Shown: piece by piece, positions 19,186 through 28,666 of the stretch
Position numbering within the stretch: position 1 is the first letter of the stretch
Layout: each line of letters starts with the position of its first letter
Assembly (NCBI GenBank): GCA_977006965.1
Contig: OZ345360.1
Span: 1,426,001-1,490,000, forward strand
Length of the DNA: 64,000 nucleotides
Origin: Phymatolithon calcareum
Lineage: Eukaryota > Rhodophyta > Florideophyceae > Hapalidiales
Direction: 5' to 3'
The notes under the pieces: model-generated
Databases searched by the model: none
The model's input: the letters and a program-made list of their open reading frames with translations, nothing else
What the model was told of the DNA's origin: nothing
Translations under genes and position numbers: made by a program

Positions 19186-20967
19186 CTAAAACTGCACAAC
19201 AATCGGTTTCAACTCCGGATCTCCAACAAGTCCTCCCACCTCCGCCAGCGCCTTCTTATCCGGCACGGAGTCCAATCCAAGCAGCACCAAAGCCTTATCA
19301 GTATTTCCCTGTCTCGCCAGCGTCATGGATGAAATATTAAGATTATTCTCCCCCAAATAAGTGCCAACCCTTCCAAGTTGTCCCGGTCTATCATTCTGAC
19401 TGTACGCCACAACAATGCCTTCAAGTCTCAAATCCAATTCATACGCATCAATACGCGTAACATGCGGAAACCCATTTGTAACCCGTCCTTCAACAGTGAC
19501 ACCACCCTTGACAATAACAATAACTTCAGACGGTGTATCAGAATTCTCCATGAAATGATTAACCTCCGTAATCTTCAAGTTATGCTGTTTGGCCACACTT
19601 TCCGCATTCACAATCGTCACCGTCAAATCCAATCCAGGTTCCATAATTCCCTTGATGACACCTGCACGCAATACACGCGTATCCTCACTCGCCTGCGGTA
19701 TGAAATACTCCACACTAATTTCCCCTGCCATATTCGACCCCGTGAGATAATACGCCAATTTCCCCAACCGTTCACAAAGTACCGCCCTTGGCTTGAGTGC
19801 TGTGAGCAACTCTGGCGGTACTGCGGGCGCATTAATCATCGTGGGCACCAAATCACCGCCTAAAGCGTTGCGTACCGCCGTGGAAATCTCCACCGCCACA
19901 TCCTCCTGCGCCTCCCGTGTACTGGCGCCCAAATGCGGGGTCGCCAACACAGCCGGATGACATGCAACTCGCGCTGAAATGCTGTCCGGATGCTTACTCG
20001 GCGGTTCAAACTCGAAGCAATCCAACGCTGCACCGGCCAATGTACCAGATTCGAGGGCGTCCAGAAGTGCGTTCTCGTCTACAACACCGCCGCGTGCAGC
20101 ATTGATAAGACGTGCTCCATCCTTCATGAGACCTAATGTACGAGCATCTACAAGATGACGCGTACTGTCGATGAGGGGTACATGAAGTGATAGAAAATCC
20201 GCCGCGCGGAATACATCATCCGGTGGGAGTAGATCGACACCGAGGGATGCGGCAGCTTCCTCACTAGTGAAAGGATCACTAGCCACAACATGCATACCGA
20301 GTCCCAAACCACGTTTAGCAACCTCACGACCGATGCGACCGAGTCCGATAAGCCCGAGTGTTTTTCCAACCAGACTGACTCCGACGAATTTTGACCTATC
20401 CCAACCACCGTTCTTGATTGTCCCATCGGCCCGTGACACATGACGTGCCAGGGAACACATGAGCGCAATGGCATGTTCCGCTGCAGCGACGCAATTACCG
20501 GTCGGTGCATTGACGACAAGTACACCGCGTTCTGTAGCGGCTGTGATGTCGATGTTGTCGATACCCACACCGGCGCGACCGATAACCTTGAGATTTTTAG
20601 CGGCCTCAATGACTTTACGGGTGAGTTTTGTGGCGGATCGTACGATGATGGCATCGTAGTTTGGAATTTCAGCCATAAGTTCTTCGGGACTTAGGTTGAA
20701 CTTCTTGTCGACGGACAGCGATTCTGATAGGAGGGATACACCCTCGTCGGAAAGTTTCTCGGGAAGTAATACCGACATTTGGTCCGTTTGCGGCAAACCT
20801 GCCGGGACTACACGTTCGGGTGCAATTACCATGCGGAATACGCGGGGAGGGAATGTTGGACGAAGACCGTTTGCGCAGATGTGGCGGGCGGAAAAGGTGG
20901 GGGAAAGGGGAAGTGCGGTGGGAGGGAGAAAGGCGAGTGGGTCCATATTGGATGATTTTTCGTGCAT
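19186..20967 (-). CDS. D-3-phosphoglycerate dehydrogenase, plastid-type (type I with ACT domain)
   Basis: Oxidises 3-phosphoglycerate to 3-phosphohydroxypyruvate, the first step of the phosphorylated serine pathway, normally in plastids. It is 593 residues (586 from a second ATG at 20946). The first ~55 residues look like a transit peptide. The substrate-binding half follows, then the NAD site GLIGLGRIG (residues 205-213), the catalytic Arg in NAARGG (near 292), the Glu region (near 315-321) and the catalytic His in PHLGAS (H345). After residue ~375 comes the allosteric-substrate-binding domain, and the last ~75 residues form an ACT domain (NDRPGQLGRVGTYLGENNLNISSM). All key residues are present. 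Single exon; a TATA-like motif lies about 45 bp upstream. Confidence 0.95.
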   Translation of the reverse strand: MHEKSSNMDPLAFLPPTALPLSPTFSARHICANGLRPTFPPRVFRMVIAPERVVPAGLPQTDQMSVLLPEKLSDEGVSLLSESLSVDKKFNLSPEELMAEIPNYDAIIVRSATKLTRKVIEAAKNLKVIGRAGVGIDNIDITAATERGVLVVNAPTGNCVAAAEHAIALMCSLARHVSRADGTIKNGGWDRSKFVGVSLVGKTLGLIGLGRIGREVAKRGLGLGMHVVASDPFTSEEAAASLGVDLLPPDDVFRAADFLSLHVPLIDSTRHLVDARTLGLMKDGARLINAARGGVVDENALLDALESGTLAGAALDCFEFEPPSKHPDSISARVACHPAVLATPHLGASTREAQEDVAVEISTAVRNALGGDLVPTMINAPAVPPELLTALKPRAVLCERLGKLAYYLTGSNMAGEISVEYFIPQASEDTRVLRAGVIKGIMEPGLDLTVTIVNAESVAKQHNLKITEVNHFMENSDTPSEVIVIVKGGVTVEGRVTNGFPHVTRIDAYELDLRLEGIVVAYSQNDRPGQLGRVGTYLGENNLNISSMTLARQGNTDKALVLLGLDSVPDKKALAEVGGLVGDPELKPIVVQF

Positions 20968-21875
20968 TGAGTTGAGCTGGGAAGAGCACTGGATGATCAG
21001 GTCGGCGGTGGTATATAAGTTGCGAGAGAGAAGGCGTGCCCCAATTGAGATGTGATGATTGATCGATTTAGTTCAGTTCGGTTCAGTTTCAGGTGGGGGA
21101 TAATCCCTAGGGCGAACGTAGAATTACAGACGGTGGTTGTGTCATAGTCCATAGAAAGCGGGAGCGCAAGTGCGCAATGACCACATTGGCTGTTGGTCCC
21201 GTACGATGAGGAATCAAAGGACTGTTCATTGGCTGTACGCTTCTCTTGATGAAATGAGGAGTGAGAAAATTTAGGTTTTGTCAGTATACTTACCGTGGAT
21301 GATGGTGCAACGTACAGATCTTTAGGGGGATGTGATGAAAGATTCATCATCATTGTGAAGTGCGATGTAGAACTGCATGTATTGTTTCGCGCCATTTGTT
21401 GATGCATATGTCTTTTCGCTGTTTGTGAGGTCTGATTTTCTCGATGCAAGCAGAGGCTAGTCTACTCTGTACACGATGTAGAAAGTTATAGGTGGTATCC
21501 GGCTAGATTTCATGCACCAGAAACACATCTTTGATTCATGCTGCACAATTCTTTCGAAAGGATGAACGACGAGGGAATATCGCAGATATCGGCGCATATT
21601 TCGACAGCTGAAATTTGCGTTGACGGATGCTACAGTACTGAACCGTTTAGCACCTCAGCACGTGATGCGATGCTCACTTATGATTCCAGCAAACAAGGAC
21701 ACTCTGTCCCAAGCCGCTTCTGTAAGCCTTCTGTCATACTCGGACGACGACCACACCAGGCCTCAACCTCGAGCAATGACGCTGCCTGCCTGCTTTGACC
21801 GATAACCGGCAAGTGCTATCTGCCCGCCCGCCGGTAAGCCGGGGCAAACCGCGCTCCCATTTGACCTTCGTCGCC
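20968..21875. other. Divergent intergenic region between PGDH and BUD23
   Basis: About 0.9 kb separates the two starts. It contains the TATA-like site for PGDH and a short TTCAGTTCGGTTCAGTTTCAG run near 21068. No gene was seen. Confidence 0.4.
21011..21018 (-). promoter_or_regulatory. Possible TATA box of PGDH gene
   Basis: TTATATAC on the minus strand, 44-51 bp upstream of the first PGDH ATG and 65-72 bp upstream of the second. Normal TATA spacing would start transcription near 20980, leaving a very short leader for the first ATG and a more comfortable one for the second (20946). Confidence 0.4.
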
Positions 21876-22715
21876 ATGAACGTGCGCCGTCCAGAGCACG
21901 CGGGGCCGGCAGCAGAGCACTACAGTTCCGGGAACGCGTACCGCTACGCGCGCAACAGCCGTCTAGCAGACATTCAGACCACCCTCGCCGAGCGCTGTCT
22001 GGAGCTCCTATCGCTTCCCCCCGGTCCTGCCTTCCTGCTGGACATCGGGTGCGGCACAGGATTCTCCACGAGCACACTAGAGGATGCCGGTCACGTCCTC
22101 GTGGGCACCGACCTGTCGCGCCCCATGCTACTAGAGGCGTCCGAAGACGTGAGCTCCTGTCTGTTGCAAAGCGACGCCGGCGACGGGCTTCCCTTCCGCA
22201 TGTCGGCGTTCGACGGCGCCGTCTCCGTGTCCGCCATTCAATGGCTGTGCAACGCCGACACGAGTTCTCAAAACCCTGTGCGGCGATTGCGCATCTTCTT
22301 CGCGTCGTTGTATGCCTGTCTGCGCAAGGGGGCTCGTGCAGCGCTGCAGTTCTACCCAGAGAATGCGCGACAGACGGATCTCATCACGAGTAGTGCGATG
22401 CGTGCGGGATTTTCCGGGGGATTGTTGGTGGATTATCCGAACTCGGCAAAGGCGAAGAAATTCTACTTGGTGCTCACGGCGGGACCGCCTAACACTGCAG
22501 TGGCTATACCGGTGCCGCTTGGTGTTGGGGAACAGATGCAGGTTGCTGTGGCGGGAAGGCGGAATATGCCGAGGACGAATCGGAGAGGGAAGGGTGTGAC
22601 ACAGGTGGCAAGGAGGGATTTTGTGATTGCGAAGAAGGAACGGAGACGCAGACAGGGACAGGAAACGCGTCCGGATTCGAAGTACACAGGACGGAAGAGA
22701 CGTATCAAGTTTTAA
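21876..22715 (+). CDS. BUD23: 18S rRNA (guanine-N7) methyltransferase BUD23
   Basis: SAM-dependent enzyme that makes m7G in the 18S rRNA of the small ribosomal subunit, acting with the TRM112 activator in the nucleus. The ATG at 21876 gives MNVRRPEHAGPAAEHY, the family N-terminus. 279 residues. Motif I LLDIGCGTGFS binds SAM; the substrate side shows SVSAIQWLCNAD, then LQFYPENARQ, GFSGGLLVDYPNSAKAKKFYLVL and the C-terminal basic tail EVRPD-like KYTGRKRR that localises the enzyme. Every block of the BUD23/WBSCR22 family is present in order, so confidence is high. Convergent with the TatA/B gene, 171 bp between stops. Confidence 0.95.
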   Translation: MNVRRPEHAGPAAEHYSSGNAYRYARNSRLADIQTTLAERCLELLSLPPGPAFLLDIGCGTGFSTSTLEDAGHVLVGTDLSRPMLLEASEDVSSCLLQSDAGDGLPFRMSAFDGAVSVSAIQWLCNADTSSQNPVRRLRIFFASLYACLRKGARAALQFYPENARQTDLITSSAMRAGFSGGLLVDYPNSAKAKKFYLVLTAGPPNTAVAIPVPLGVGEQMQVAVAGRRNMPRTNRRGKGVTQVARRDFVIAKKERRRRQGQETRPDSKYTGRKRRIKF

Positions 22716-22886
22716 CTTGGATTTCCTTGCTTATTGAACAGCTTCCGTGATGTGCTGTTGTGTACTTCCTCGCGTGTCGTGGAAATCCGGTTTTGGGAAA
22801 GCGATTATAACAGTAGTGTAGCTTGATGTCCCCTCAATTTGCTCATTTCTTTATTCCCCTCTTGATTGCAAACTTCAGCCTATAAA

Positions 22887-23639
22887 CTATTCCCGTGACT
22901 GATCCTTCATTCCATCGCTCACACTCTGTCCCCCGCTCGCCGCCGCACCTTCCGATCTTGACTTCCGTTTCCTTGTCAACTTCTCCCTTGCCGCCAACAA
23001 CTGCTGTTCCAATCTGGCCACCTCCAATTCGGCATCCACATCCAAATCCGCAATCTCACTCGGTGCCGTCTGTTCCGGATCCGCCGCGCGCTGCAATTGC
23101 TCAAAAAAGTTACTCCTCACCGCATCATTCTCCCCGGAAACTTCCGCCGCCCCCACAAACACCTCCTCCTCCTCATCGCCCGCAAACGGCATCGGGCCGA
23201 CCACCTTCGTTTTCCCCGCACTCGATTTCGCATTCTCCTCCTCCTCCAGTGCAGCCATATCGCTCTCCAGTGCGTCCGTGAACGTCGTCTGAGCCTCACT
23301 TGCCGCGCGACGTATCTCGCCCACCAGTTTGCCGATGTCCTTCGACAGCGCGAGCAGCTGCTTCGGACCGAGGAGAAACCATCCTACCGCTGCTATCACT
23401 AACAGTTCTTGCGGACCCACGCCGAGAATTCCACCGCCGCCGAATACCGCTCGCACTACCGTCCGCTGCGTGCACTGCGCATCCACGCGCGCGCGAGGCG
23501 CATCGTGCAGACGGACGCCGAACCACGACGCGCGACAGGGGGATGTGCAGGGACAGAGAGTGCTGCGAGTGAAACGGGATGCTTTTGAGGGCACGGCGAC
23601 GACGAAGGCCGGGCGGGATGGTAGCGGCTGCGGCGCCAT
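22887..23639 (-). CDS. Sec-independent (Tat) translocase subunit, TatB/Hcf106-like
   Basis: Component of the twin-arginine system that moves folded proteins across the thylakoid membrane. 250 residues from the ATG at 23639. Residues 1-~65 form an Arg/Ser/Ala-rich transit peptide; then GVGPQELLVIAAVGWFLLGPK gives the single membrane helix (about 76-92) with the conserved Glu (E78) and the FGPK-like hinge (LLGPK). An amphipathic helix SKDIGKLVGEIRRAASEAQ follows. The long, acidic C-terminal tail (EEEE and ELEVARLEQQLLAAREK coiled region) favours TatB/Hcf106 over TatA/Tha4. Its start lies 219 bp from PEX12, so the two genes share a divergent promoter region. Confidence 0.85.
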   Translation of the reverse strand: MAPQPLPSRPAFVVAVPSKASRFTRSTLCPCTSPCRASWFGVRLHDAPRARVDAQCTQRTVVRAVFGGGGILGVGPQELLVIAAVGWFLLGPKQLLALSKDIGKLVGEIRRAASEAQTTFTDALESDMAALEEEENAKSSAGKTKVVGPMPFAGDEEEEVFVGAAEVSGENDAVRSNFFEQLQRAADPEQTAPSEIADLDVDAELEVARLEQQLLAAREKLTRKRKSRSEGAAASGGQSVSDGMKDQSRE

Positions 23640-23858
23640 GCCTCCACCAGGTTGAGGTGCAGGACGGCGAGATTTACCTTGAAATACAGGCTTTAAGGAG
23701 ATACGCTGTGCTGCACTCTCTCGATCCAATCATGGCAACCCGTTCAAATTTCGACCAATCACAACCATTCGCAAAGGTTGAAAACAACTCTGACTCGTAA
23801 AGGGATGGCGGTATGTAAAGGTGCGAAATGCAGCCGATGTGAAACACGGCCAGAAAAG
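23640..23858. promoter_or_regulatory. Bidirectional promoter region, TatB / PEX12
   Basis: Only 219 bp separate the start codons. The centre (23730-23800) is notably AT-richer than the flanking GC-rich coding DNA and includes two CCAAT/ATTGG-type motifs (CCAATCATGG near 23726 and CCAATCAC near 23756), which is typical of shared promoters. Confidence 0.5.
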
Positions 23859-25156
23859 ATGGAAGACGCTCTGCGCCCGTCCTTCTTCGAGCTGTTTGCA
23901 TGCGAGGAGCTGTCGTCCGCGCTCCGCCCCGCGCTCCGCTTCGCGTTGGAGGTTCTCTCCGTGCGCCATCCATCGCTCGTGCGCGTGGCCGAGCGTGCCG
24001 ATGAGGTCTTTCTCACGCTCTCCCTTCTGCTCGAGACGGCCAGTCTGCGCCGCGAGCGTGCCACGGTCGCAGAGGCCTTCTACGCGCTGCGTCGTGCGCG
24101 CTCCCTCCGTCCCTCGCGCCTGAAGCGTGCGACGAAGACGCTGCCCGCATGGCGCGTCGCGGTGGCGCTGCTGTGGGCGGTGGCCGTCCCGTACGCGCGC
24201 CGCAAGGGCGACGACGTCTTCGGCAGGTTGCAGGGTGGTGCCGCGGCGGCGCTATTTGAGGACGGGGCGCCGCCGGTCGTGCAGCGGCGCGTGGGACGCG
24301 CGGTGGCGGCGGGGCCGACGGGACGGGTGCTGGGGTTTGTTCGACGGATTGTGCAGGGGAGGGTGGATCCACAGGGGGTGAAGAGGGGGTTTAGGAAGTG
24401 GTACCCGCTGTTCACGGCGTGTATGGACGGGGCGCAGATGACGTGGAGGATGCTGTATCTGTTTCGATTTACGGATTACTTCGCGCCGGCGCTTGCGGTG
24501 CAGGGGGTTGTGTTGCGGCGTGTCACGGCGGTGGAGCATCGCGCGATGATGGTGGAAGGGGGAGGGACGCGGTCTGTTGCGGAGCGGGTGGCAGGCGGGT
24601 TTGATAGTGTTGTGGCGGGGTTGAAGTATGGGTTTTTTGTGACGCTTGTGGCGTTTCGGTTTTTGGAGTATTATCATGCGGCAGAGGTAAGTGTGTACGG
24701 TTTTTTAAGGGTTGTGAGTTTTGGTGAGGTACTGATGGAAGAGGGTATGTGGATGATGGCACAGGATCAAGCTCCGGTGGAACATGCGCCGGTTCCGCCG
24801 CCGCCGGAGCCGTTGCGACCGGCTTCGAATTCGAGTGTTAAGATTTCAGAGCGGAATGATGTGTGTCCGCTGTGCAGTCAGACGAGAGTCAATCCGGCGG
24901 CGTTGGTATGTATTGTGGTCGATTTTTGAATTCTGAAGTGCTATTTTAGAGTGTTGACTAACGGATGAAGGTATGTTGGCTGGCATTGATGTGAATGATT
25001 TTTGAAAAACACTCTTCGGTGCTGCAGACTGTATCTGGATACGTGTTTTGCTATGTGTGCATATTGCAGTACGTCGTGCAGAATGCAAAGTGTCCTGTTA
25101 CACTTCTTCCCGCATCCTCCGATGATATCAGTCGTGTCTACCATCAAGTTTCCTAA
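23859..25156 (+). CDS. PEX12: Peroxisome biogenesis factor 12 (PEX12), two exons
   Basis: PEX12 is one of three RING peroxins (with PEX2 and PEX10) that form the ubiquitin ligase channel recycling PEX5 at the peroxisomal membrane. Exon 1 is 23859-24905, the intron is 24906-25027 (GTATGT ... GCTGCAG, with GACTAAC as a likely branch site near 24954) and exon 2 is 25028-25156. The joined protein has 391 residues. Exon 1 carries MEDALRPSFFELFACEEL, membrane segments and RKWYPLFTACMDGAQMTWRMLYLF, then C336-x2-C339 of the ring. Exon 2 begins TVSGYVFCYVC and ends with the CPVT motif and a short tail. The reduced five-Cys ring (C336, C339, C357, C360, C371) is the PEX12 hallmark. Without the intron the ring would be cut in half, so the splice is strongly supported. 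Exon 1 is strikingly GC-rich. Confidence 0.9.
24906..25027 (+). other. PEX12 intron (122 nt)
   Basis: GT-AG intron in phase 0, placed between the first two and the remaining three zinc-ligand cysteines of the ring. AT-richer than the exons. Confidence 0.85.
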
Positions 25157-25384
25157 TGTACAACTACTCCAATTAACATATTCAACGCTTACTTCCACAT
25201 CATGTATGCCTGTAATTCTGGGTCCCCTAATAATACATTCGTGCTCGAAAAAGAAGCCGTCCGCGTAAACGCGGAAGAGAAGGGCCTATGCAGAAGGCAC
25301 ATTAAAATATGACAAAAGAGAAACGCCATCATGGCGCACTCGACAGATTCTTATACACAGTACATCACGCGCATCCAACGGCGC

Positions 25385-25915
25385 CTATTCCCTCTTCTTC
25401 CGCTTCTTCCCCAATCGGCGTTCATCAAAATCAAGAACGTCGTGACCATCCTCACCGCCCTCCCGTCGCCGTTTTCGTCGTTTTTTCCGCCTCTTCTTGT
25501 CCCTCCGTTTCTTACGCCCTTCGTCCTCCGCCCAAGACTGTTCCTCATTAAGCCAATCCGGCAACTTGGGTTTCTCGTCCGACTCCTTCAGCGTCAGCGC
25601 ATTTCGCAGTACGCGCTCATCGAACAACTCCAATTTCCGCTCATCTTCGTTCACAGGCATGTTTGCAATCTCCATCAACGACCCGGCACGGCAGCGCACC
25701 TTTATGGGAATCACGTCTCCAGGAACGTCAGAGACGTAGCTCGCAAACGTTGACCGCATCTTCCGCTTGCGCAGGTCCGATAGAACCTCGGCGAGTCCGA
25801 ATTGAGTCATCACGTTCCCGGATTGTGGCGGCCGCTCCATCGCTTCAACGGCCCAGGATGAGGTGCGCCGTCTTGCTGCCGTTGTACGCCAGCGTGTGTA
25901 CTCTTGTCGAACCAT
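25385..25915 (-). CDS. MED19-like Mediator subunit
   Basis: 176 residues with an ATG start. I assign it by pattern to Mediator subunit 19: an FGL...L block at residues 39-50, F..YVSDVPGDV near 60-70, a short SLMEIANMPV segment, then ELFDERVLRNALTL...PKLPDW, which parallels the plant MED19 sequence FD...L...L.L....P..LP. The family's very basic C-terminal tail follows (K/R-rich from about residue 133, interrupted by EGGEDG). MED19 links the Mediator head to the rest of the complex and helps recruit RNA polymerase II in the nucleus. Similarity is weak outside these blocks; another basic nuclear protein is possible. Convergent with PEX12, 228 bp between stops. Confidence 0.6.
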   Translation of the reverse strand: MVRQEYTRWRTTAARRRTSSWAVEAMERPPQSGNVMTQFGLAEVLSDLRKRKMRSTFASYVSDVPGDVIPIKVRCRAGSLMEIANMPVNEDERKLELFDERVLRNALTLKESDEKPKLPDWLNEEQSWAEDEGRKKRRDKKRRKKRRKRRREGGEDGHDVLDFDERRLGKKRKKRE

Positions 25916-26250
25916 GGAGAAGTGAAATGGAAGTAAAAGATGTCCAAAATAATATTATGACTCTGAAATATTGTATTTTTTAGGTATTCTGAAGTATTTC
26001 ATCGTTTTCATACTATTTATCACTTACAAATTGAGTTGAATGGCGGAGGACGGAAGTTGTCATACAGATTCCGTCCTCTTATATTGTCAAAGCTGCACTG
26101 TCGGAGAGCACTACTCCCATGACGTGAAGTTACATAGATGTCCCTGAGGACACGAAGCCTATTAGAGGGAACACCAGCAGTGAACCCACAAGAACACCAC
26201 ATAGTAGGTAGGACGATCTAGGTTCCAAACTTTCCCCACCGCCTATGGCA

Positions 26251-26358
26251 GACGGTAGGTTTCAGCGGTCTACACACTGGAAGGTAGCAACTGAGGAAGC
26301 CTTGCCCGTATATTCGTAAGATTGTGAGGCTTTTAAATAAAGTTCAATTGAGAAAAAA
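26251..26358 (+). repeat. Dispersed stem-loop tail repeat, copy d
   Basis: Best-preserved copy: ACGGTAGGTTTCAGCGG, CACTGG, then GTAGCAACTGAGGAAGCC, TTGCCCGTATATTCGTAAG and TTGTGAGGCTTTTAAATAAAG, ending in GAGAAAAAAC. The core can fold: GAAGCCT pairs with AGGCTTT around a ~20-nt loop. The segment directly downstream starts a coding-like unit with ACTCCCATGAAG. Confidence 0.7.
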
Positions 26359-26576
26359 CTACTCCCATGAAGAAGACAGATCGGCAACTGAGAAGGCACT
26401 AGATGACCATTTGCTCTTCAGCAAAAGCATCATCGAGTGTATGCAGAATGAAGAAGACCTGTACTGAAAGAAGAAGCGACGCCTCGAAAACTGCTACGAA
26501 GAGCTATCAAAAACAACTGAGTACATGATAGGGGCTCAGATAGAATATCAGATATAAGAGTAGAGCCGCCCTAGTG
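26359..26576 (+). pseudogene. Short degenerate unit between tail repeats d and e
   Basis: About 220 bp with Lys/Glu-rich coding-like sequence broken by stops. It includes a phrase that reads DHLLFSKSII, recognisably related to ELLIFSKNLI just upstream of the chromovirus insertion (27270-27305). It appears to be a shortened copy of the same unit that spans 26650-27305. Confidence 0.4.
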
Positions 26577-26650
26577 AGAGTAGCACCTGAGGAAGCCTTG
26601 CCCGTATATTCCTATGACTGTGGGACTTTAAAAAATTGCAATAAAAAACC
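26577..26650 (+). repeat. Dispersed stem-loop tail repeat, copy e
   Basis: GTAGCACCTGAGGAAGCC, TTGCCCGTATATTCCTATG and a GTGGGACTTTAAAAAATTGC end, then A-rich sequence. The next unit follows directly (CCACTCCCGTGAAATGATG). Confidence 0.7.
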
Positions 26651-26661
26651 ACTCCCGTGAA

Positions 26662-27009
26662 ATGATGGGCGAGACATTTAAGCTCACGATTGAGGTCCTA
26701 AAGCACGTTCTGAAAATTATCTAGCTTGGCGTTTACCTACGGCCAGAGGAAGTCACAGACAGGCTAACACTGCAACGTCTGAAGAAGGCCAGGAATGCTA
26801 TCTACGAGTTGCGCACACTTGGAATATTCGAAAGTGCATCCAGGTTTATGAAACATAAATACAGCCACAATACGAGTGCGCAATGCAACCAGGAACTGCA
26901 ATCTGCAAGGAACGACATAGCCGTGATAGCAGCCAGAGAACCGTTTCCCGAGGTTGTGAAGTACATCGAAACAAACATAACTGCATTAACACAGCGGCAA
27001 AACTTTTAG
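26662..27009 (+). pseudogene. Broken ORF of the tail-repeat unit
   Basis: Starts ATGATG, 116 codons in one frame with a single in-frame stop near 26722. The reading is helical and charged (PEEVTDRLTLQRLKKARNAIYELRTLG) and suggests a coiled-coil or RNA-binding protein; no known domain is recognised. Further coding-like but broken sequence continues to 27305, where the chromovirus cuts in, and resumes at 36310. The tail repeat (copy f) closes the unit. Removing the 9-kb insertion, the whole unit from 26651 to 36490 is roughly 840 bp. Confidence 0.4.
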
Positions 27010-27305
27010 ATCATGAAGGGAGAACTTCTAGAGTCAAGGAGGAAAAAGGGAGATACCTTATTAAAAGACAAGGGAATTGCCATCAATCCTTAAGAACACA
27101 GGCAACTGGCGCTTCAATACACATATGGAAGGTTTCCGCAGGTGTCTACAACAACGGTGATAGAGAGACTTGGAGATAAGGCCCGACATCACTGGGAGAC
27201 CCTGGAACGCAACCTGGCAGTATTTGAATTGGAAGGGGAAACCAGAATCGAGACGTAGAAAGCTCCAGACGAGCTACTGATATTCAGCAAGAACCTCATC
27301 GGTAG

Positions 27306-27716
27306 TGTAGTGCAATGCTCCGTGATCCAGTTGCCCTCTTTTTTTCCCTCTTCTGTAAGCAGTCTACTGTATGCCAGTGTTCTGATAGTCGTAGGGACCG
27401 TCGGTGGAGGAGAGGGAGGAAGAAGGTTTTCGGGCTCTGCGATTCCGGTTCCGACGTTGCCTGATCCCGAGTCCGGGTCAATTCTTCGCCATTGCCGTTA
27501 CGCAACCCAACCGACCGATAAAACCCGTACCTTTTGCTTTTGCTTGTTCCTCTTCCTTTCTATTTCTCTCTCTTTACCACCTCCCTCCGTCGTGCGCGCG
27601 TGCGGTCCTACAAGCCGCAACTACAACGCGCGTCCGACTTCGCTCTGTCGTGCTACCGCGGAAAGGGGGCCCCGAACACCCCGATCGGCAAGCCCTCTCT
27701 AGGGCTTTGCACGACA
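27306..27716 (+). repeat. 5' LTR of chromovirus
   Basis: Starts TGTAGTGCAATGCTCCG and ends GCTTTGCACGACA. The pyrimidine-rich central part (CTCTTTTTTTCCC, CTTTTGCTTTTGCTTG) may hold promoter elements. Differs from the 3' copy by substitutions at several clusters, for example near 27390 and 27480. Confidence 0.92.
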
Positions 27717-27718
27717 AT

Positions 27719-27731
27719 TGGTCTCCCGACC
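27719..27731 (+). other. Putative primer-binding site
   Basis: TGGTCTCCCGACC begins two bases after the 5' LTR. TGG pairs with the universal CCA end of a tRNA. Which tRNA cannot be decided by eye; it is not the usual initiator-Met sequence. Confidence 0.5.
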
Positions 27732-28666
27732 TAGAAAGGTTCACCTTTCTAGCGCTTCGTTATTCCCGTATCCGGAAAGTACAATTCCGCGAATACCTAT
27801 TATACGTCTTCGCCCCAAACAAACGTTGGCATGTCACCGTTGGCCTCCGACGCCAACATGCCGAGACCCAAGCGTCAAGAACGTCCAGGAGGACCATCTA
27901 GGACGTCTAGAACATCGGACAAGAATTCCCGCAAGGGATCAAAGGCCAATTCCGAATCTCGCACTTCCGGCAGCGAGCAGGTTGCTCCTGTCCATGGTCA
28001 TAATTTGCGCAGTCGAGTGTCCTCGAGGCATAGTTCACGCGAATGTGCCGCCAATGTCGGTACCATCCCGGGAAAAGCGGAAACCGGCTATCGTGAGCGT
28101 GGTGTGGTAGCGTAGATCGGCGGATCGACGCCTCTAAGTAGTCCGGGAACGGTTGGCCGTAGAGGCCCTGCAAGGCTCCAGCGATTGGTCTCTCCCGATG
28201 GAGGATAGTGGCAGAGCAAACAACCAAACACACACACGGACTTGGGGTCCAATCGCAAGAGGACACCAACATCCGTACGTAGACACAGGGGCGAGGGTCC
28301 TAGGACCGAGGCTCGACCGACGGCGTAGAGTCGAGGTCGTACGCGAGGCCTTCCCTGAGGCGAAAGGTCCGCGAAGGTTGGAACTGAAGACGGTCGATCT
28401 GGACCAAACACGGGTTGCCCCTTTACTGAGGGCCGGCGGCCAAAAGCCCGCCATATATTACCAAATCGGTCTTATCATACTAGAAATAAACCTAAACGGA
28501 GGGCACGGTGGAGTCGAGGGCACAGCGTGTGAGCCCATGTGGGCTGTAATGGTCGGGGAAAAGCAAGGCCTCAGGGCCACCCATCCATACTACTACACCT
28601 GGTAGCGTTCACTTTGAAGAGGGATCCGAACCCAAGCAGGAGAATCCCCTATCCAGGGACGCACAA

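Noticed and set aside
22895-23572. Pro-rich plus-strand ORFs opposite the Tat gene
   Set aside because: Antisense shadows of the TatB/Hcf106 coding sequence, which has clear domain evidence.
24013-24762. Pro/Arg/His-rich minus-strand ORFs opposite PEX12
   Set aside because: Open only because PEX12 exon 1 is very GC-rich; no domains.
27719-27731. Initiator-Met tRNA primer-binding site
   Set aside because: The sequence after TGG does not match the usual initiator-Met complement; the tRNA is left unassigned.
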